A DNA stretch of 64,000 nucleotides. Origin: Kosakonia sp. H02 (lineage in GTDB: Bacteria > Pseudomonadota > Gammaproteobacteria > Enterobacterales > Enterobacteriaceae). The stretch covers positions 4,092,001-4,156,000 of the forward strand of contig CP131915.1 of assembly GCA_030704225.1 (NCBI GenBank), given 5' to 3'. The position numbers were made by a program, and so were the translations under genes. Positions 60,646 through 64,000 of the stretch are shown here, piece by piece. The notes under the pieces are model-generated. The model was not told the origin of the DNA. It did no database searches and saw nothing but the letters and a program-made list of their open reading frames with translations. Each line of letters opens with the position of its first letter. The stretch's first letter is position 1.

Positions 60646-61338
60646 TCAGGCTTTTTCCGTCAGGCGCGTAACCAGCGCGTGCAGCGCCTGTAAACGCGTT
60701 TCCACTACCGCGTCGTCGATTTGCCACATTCCGGCAAAAGCAAGTGCGGCGGAATGGGCACCGAGCGGTTTCGCCATCGACACTTCACCGTCGTCGTGAT
60801 GCCAGACGACATGCCCCTGTTCACGCTGTTGGGCGACATGCGGGCCGAGTTGCTGCCATTGCGCGTCGGTAAAGCGTTTTTGCAGGGCTTCATCGCTCTC
60901 TGCCGCCAGTAACGACATGCCGATGACGGACTGCCAGGCGGGCAGCATATGAAAACCGGCCAGCGCCTGGCTGACCTGGCTGCCGGGTTCAGAGTGATAG
61001 ATGTAAATCACCTGATCCTCCCAGAGCACGCCCATCGCCACCACAATCTCTTTCGGGGCGTGGCGCTCCAGCAGGGGCAGCGCGTGGGAAAAGAGGGCTG
61101 AACCGCGAATGGCCTGTGCCGCCAGCGCGTGAATGCCAGGCCCCGGAAGATAGCGCCGCTGCGCATCCTGCATCGTCAGGCCGATAGACGCCATCGTCAT
61201 CAGCAACCGGTTTACGCGGGTGGTGTTAATGCCCATCAGGCGCGCCAGTTCACGACAGCCAATGGCGCGGTCGCTGGAGACCAGATATTGCAGACAGCGA
61301 ATGCCATCAATCAGGCTTTGATTCGGTTGAGAAGACAT
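60646..61338 (-). CDS. IclR-family transcriptional regulator
   Basis: A 230-residue IclR-type protein, somewhat shorter than usual (about 250-270). The winged HTH is at about residues 10-65 (CRELARLMGINTTRVNRLLM) and the GAF-like effector domain follows (VVAMGVLWEDQVIYIYHS, ... WQSVIGMSLLAA). It lies divergent to the FAD oxidoreductase with a 67-bp intergenic, so local control is probable. The ligand is unknown. The pair is inserted between ruvX and yggR, which are near neighbours in E. coli. Confidence 0.85.
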   Translation of the reverse strand: MSSQPNQSLIDGIRCLQYLVSSDRAIGCRELARLMGINTTRVNRLLMTMASIGLTMQDAQRRYLPGPGIHALAAQAIRGSALFSHALPLLERHAPKEIVVAMGVLWEDQVIYIYHSEPGSQVSQALAGFHMLPAWQSVIGMSLLAAESDEALQKRFTDAQWQQLGPHVAQQREQGHVVWHHDDGEVSMAKPLGAHSAALAFAGMWQIDDAVVETRLQALHALVTRLTEKA

Positions 61339-61405
61339 TGCAGGGTTCGCTTTTCAGGTGGCTTGAAAAAACGATTCTACCGTCAGTAAAGAAGGAAACA
61401 AGGTT

Positions 61406-63664
61406 ATGAAAATCTTTCCCCAAACCGATGCCAGAGTCTTTCCGACACAACATCTGCACGCCGACCTGTTAGTTGCAGGCGGTGGGCTGGCGGGTCTTTG
61501 CGCGGCGCTTGCGGCGGCGCGTGATGGTTTGCAGGTGGTGTTGATTCAGGACAGGCCGGTTCTTGGCGGTAATGCCTCCAGCGAAGTGCGCCTGTGGGCG
61601 AATGGCGCGACATCACATATGGGGAATAATAACCGCTGGGCGCGCGAAGGCGGCATCATGGGCGAAATCATGGAAGAAAACCTCTGGCGTAACAAAGAGG
61701 GCAATCCGGTGATGTTCGATCTGGTGCTGCTCGATCTTGCCAAAAGCCAGCCGGGGCTGACATTACTGCTCAATACCGCCGTGTTTGAGGTGGAAAAAAA
61801 CGCGCAAACTATCACGCAAGTAAAAGCGTTTAACCCCATCAACGAAACATTTTATACCGTCAGCGCCGAACAGTTTTGCGATGCCACCGGCGATGGCGTA
61901 CTCGGTTTTCTGGCGGGAGCCGAATACCGCGAAGGCGCGGAAGAAGCCGAAGAACTGGGCGAGAAGATGGCGCCCGGCGATAACTTCGGCCATAAACTCG
62001 GCCATTCAATTTACTTCTACACAAAACAAACAAACGGGCCGGTAAACTTTGTGCCGCCCTCTTTTGCCCTGAAAGATATTACCGAGATCCCACGTTACAC
62101 GCGCCTGACATCGACGCTGAACGGCTGCGATTTATGGTGGCTGGAGTGGGGCGGGCGCCTTGATACGGTGCACGAAAGCGAAGAGATCAAATGGGAGCTG
62201 TGGAAAATTGTCTGGGGCGTCTGGGATCACATCAAAAACTCAGGGCAATTCCCCGAAGCCGCCAATATGACCATTGAATGGGTCGGCGCAATTCCAGGCA
62301 AACGCGAAAGCCGCCGCTTCGTTGGCGATCATCTGCTGTGCCAGCAGGACATCATCGAGCAGCGCGATCATTACGATGCTGTCGCTTACGGCGGCTGGTC
62401 AATTGATTTACATCCGGCGGACGGAGTTTACAGCACCCACGACGGCTGTCGCCAGTTCCACAGCAAAGGCACTTACACTATTCCGTTTCGTAGCCTCTAC
62501 AGCCGCTCGCTGGATAACCTGCTGCTCACCGGGCGGCTTATTTCCGCCTCGCATGTCGCTTTTGGCAGTGCCCGCGTGATGTGCACCTGTGGCCTGCTGG
62601 GCGAAGCGGTTGGTCGCGCCGCCGCGCTGTGTAAAACCCTTAACATGACTCCGCGCGAACTGGCGCAGCGGGAACATGTCGGCGCGCTGCAACAGCATTT
62701 GCAGGCCAACGGCTGCTACATTCCCCGCCTGGGGCTGAACGACCCGGCGCAGGGCGCAACCGTCAGCGCCAGCAGTGAATATCAGCTAACGGAGCTTGCC
62801 CCCAACGGTCACTGGCAACCGCTGACCGAGCGGATGGCGCTTCTTTTGCCGGTACAGGCGGGTCAGCCGGTGCCGGAAATCACCCTTCGTTTACGGGCGT
62901 CAACGCCGCAACAGTTGACCGTTTCTCTGCTTGGCAGCGTGCGCGCCGGGAATTTCACCCCGGATTGCCACTATGACGAGCAGGTGCTGACGATTACCGG
63001 CGAAGCCGAGCGCACCGTTGCGTTTAGCTGGCAGAGTGAACGCAGCCAGTATGTGTTTCTCGCCTTCGATGCGCAGGAAGGCATCGACATAGCGCTTACC
63101 GATACGCATTTGCCCGGCATGATGACGGTGTTTAACAGCCTCAACGCGCGCGTCGCCAAACATACCCGCCAGATAGCCGATGGCGATTACGGCGTGGATG
63201 AGTTCGACTTTTGGCTGCCCCGCCGACGCCCTCATCAAATCATGCCCGCTCTGCGTTGCAACCCGCCGCTTAACGCGTGGAGCGTGCAAAACGTGCTTAA
63301 TGGTCGTCTGCGCCCGGAACAGCAAATCAACGCCTGGACGCCAGCACCCGATGACGCCGCCCCGGAAATCATCTGGCGCTGGGCTACGCCACAGGCAATC
63401 AACCACCTGACGCTGGTGCAGGACAACGACTTCGACAACGCCATGGAGTCGGTGCAGATGGGCCATCACCAGGCGGTGACACCGCACTGCATCACGCGTT
63501 ATCGCCTGTGGGCCGACGATCAACTCCTGGCCGACGTACACGATAACCATCATTCGGTTTGTCAGCACCGCCTGGAGACCACGATTACCGCACACAGCGT
63601 CCGGCTGGAGATCCTCGCGACCGCCGGGGCGCTGCCGGCGGTCTACTCCCTGAACGTCAGCTAA
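61406..63664 (+). CDS. FAD-dependent oxidoreductase (FAD_oxidored type) with C-terminal beta-sandwich-like region
   Basis: A 752-residue protein, not assignable to a named gene. The N-terminal dinucleotide loop is VAGGGLAGLCAALAAARDG (glycines 25-27, 30), followed by DRPVLGGNASSEVRLW and the FAD motif CDATGDGVLGFLAGAEY, as in FAD_oxidored family proteins. TGRLISASHVAFGSARVM closes the FAD domain. From about residue 440 a beta-rich region resembling carbohydrate-binding folds follows. No signal peptide is seen. Family members often sit in sugar or polysaccharide catabolic loci, but the substrate here is unknown. AAGGAAACAAGG precedes the ATG. Its stop overlaps the convergent yggR stop. Confidence 0.8.
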   Translation: MKIFPQTDARVFPTQHLHADLLVAGGGLAGLCAALAAARDGLQVVLIQDRPVLGGNASSEVRLWANGATSHMGNNNRWAREGGIMGEIMEENLWRNKEGNPVMFDLVLLDLAKSQPGLTLLLNTAVFEVEKNAQTITQVKAFNPINETFYTVSAEQFCDATGDGVLGFLAGAEYREGAEEAEELGEKMAPGDNFGHKLGHSIYFYTKQTNGPVNFVPPSFALKDITEIPRYTRLTSTLNGCDLWWLEWGGRLDTVHESEEIKWELWKIVWGVWDHIKNSGQFPEAANMTIEWVGAIPGKRESRRFVGDHLLCQQDIIEQRDHYDAVAYGGWSIDLHPADGVYSTHDGCRQFHSKGTYTIPFRSLYSRSLDNLLLTGRLISASHVAFGSARVMCTCGLLGEAVGRAAALCKTLNMTPRELAQREHVGALQQHLQANGCYIPRLGLNDPAQGATVSASSEYQLTELAPNGHWQPLTERMALLLPVQAGQPVPEITLRLRASTPQQLTVSLLGSVRAGNFTPDCHYDEQVLTITGEAERTVAFSWQSERSQYVFLAFDAQEGIDIALTDTHLPGMMTVFNSLNARVAKHTRQIADGDYGVDEFDFWLPRRRPHQIMPALRCNPPLNAWSVQNVLNGRLRPEQQINAWTPAPDDAAPEIIWRWATPQAINHLTLVQDNDFDNAMESVQMGHHQAVTPHCITRYRLWADDQLLADVHDNHHSVCQHRLETTITAHSVRLEILATAGALPAVYSLNVS

Positions 63665-64000
63665 AGCCAGCCCTGGAGCACCCGTTGCTGGCGGCTTTGT
63701 GCGAAGGTCTGCATTCCCATCTGCTGCCCGGTTTGCATCACGCCGGGCAGTTGATGCGTCTTGCCTTCGCGAATAAGATTTGCCACCGCAGGTGTATTGA
63801 CCAGCAACTCAAACAGCGCCACGCGCCCGCCCTGCTTGTCCCTTTCCAGCTTTTGCGCCAGCACCGCCTGTAAGCTGCCCGCAAGCTGGCTGCGTACGGG
63901 TTCTTTCTCTTGCGCCGGAAAGCTATCCACCAGCCTCTCGACGGCCTGGGCTGCACCGCGGGTATGTAACGTTGCCAGCACCAGATGCCCGGTTTCGGCG
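63661..64000 (-). CDS. yggR: PilT-like ATPase YggR, C-terminal part (5' end outside window)
   Basis: The last 112 codons of a GspE/PilT-type secretion ATPase. The visible part has the conserved AETGHLVLATLHTRGAAQAVER (His box), DSFPAQEKEPVR, AVLAQKL and ELLVNTPAVANLIREGKTHQLP near the end. It reads through the right edge of the window, so the Walker A motif is not visible. YggR is a twitching-motility ATPase homologue of unclear role in enterics. Its stop overlaps that of the FAD oxidoreductase, leaving no room for an intergenic terminator. Confidence 0.93.
   Translation of the reverse strand, partial: AETGHLVLATLHTRGAAQAVERLVDSFPAQEKEPVRSQLAGSLQAVLAQKLERDKQGGRVALFELLVNTPAVANLIREGKTHQLPGVMQTGQQMGMQTFAQSRQQRVLQGWL

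Overview
The window is a contiguous piece of an enterobacterial chromosome. Nearly every protein is colinear with, and close in length to, its Escherichia coli counterpart. The genes are moderately GC-rich, BIME/REP palindromes sit between them, and the gene order is a patchwork of E. coli-like blocks. A member of the Enterobacteriaceae outside Escherichia/Salmonella (Kosakonia/Enterobacter/Klebsiella-like) fits best. The genus is an inference; no rRNA is present to settle it.

Layout. (1) 1-9004: the 3' part of ubiD, fre, the fatty-acid oxidation operon fadBA with its FadR operator, then pepQ-yigZ-trkH-hemG. In E. coli hemG is followed by rRNA operon rrnA. Here the sequence after hemG keeps what looks like the UP element and -35 box of an rrn P1 promoter and then changes abruptly. 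(2) 9057-10714: an AT-richer accessory patch with a 5'-truncated PAAR-like effector carrying a candidate cysteine-peptidase domain, a two-TM candidate immunity protein, and about 470 bp of scar ending at the 3' end of tRNA-Gly(CCC), glyU. (3) 10715-28926: ygeR, idi, the xerD-dsbC-recJ-prfB-lysS cluster (prfB with its +1 frameshift), fldB, ygfX-sdhE, ygfZ, trhA, an RpiR-type regulator with bglA, and the glycine-cleavage operon gcvTHP. (4) 28927-45511: ubiquinone hydroxylases ubiI-ubiH with pepP-ygfB, then zapA, 6S RNA, fau, serA, rpiA, argP, yggE, argO, mscS, the glycolytic operon epd-pgk-fbaA, and a lone phage-type antirepressor behind a LexA box. (5) 45512-64000: tktA, loiP, an OprD-type porin where E. 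coli has speB, speA-yqgB behind a long leader, metK, galP, sprT, endA, rsmE, gshB, yqgE-ruvX, an inserted IclR regulator/FAD-oxidoreductase pair, and the 3' part of yggR.

Most of the window is housekeeping: lipid oxidation, quinone and heme synthesis, one-carbon/serine/glycine metabolism (serA, gcvTHP, fau, metK), central carbon flow (epd, pgk, fbaA, tktA, rpiA), translation (lysS, prfB) and K+/osmotic control (trkH, mscS). Regulatory logic readable from sequence includes FadR (fadBA), Cra (epd operon), MetJ (metK), two GalR-type operators plus CRP (galP), a perfect CRP box (rpiA/argP), a palindrome before bglA, and attenuator-like architecture before speA.

The most unusual items are the rrn-promoter/effector junction after hemG, the orphan effector-immunity pair beside glyU, the LexA-controlled solitary antirepressor, the Arg-rich leader ORF followed by an intrinsic terminator upstream of yqgB-speA, a 31-codon ORF with a good ribosome-binding site just before tktA, and the porin occupying the speB position.
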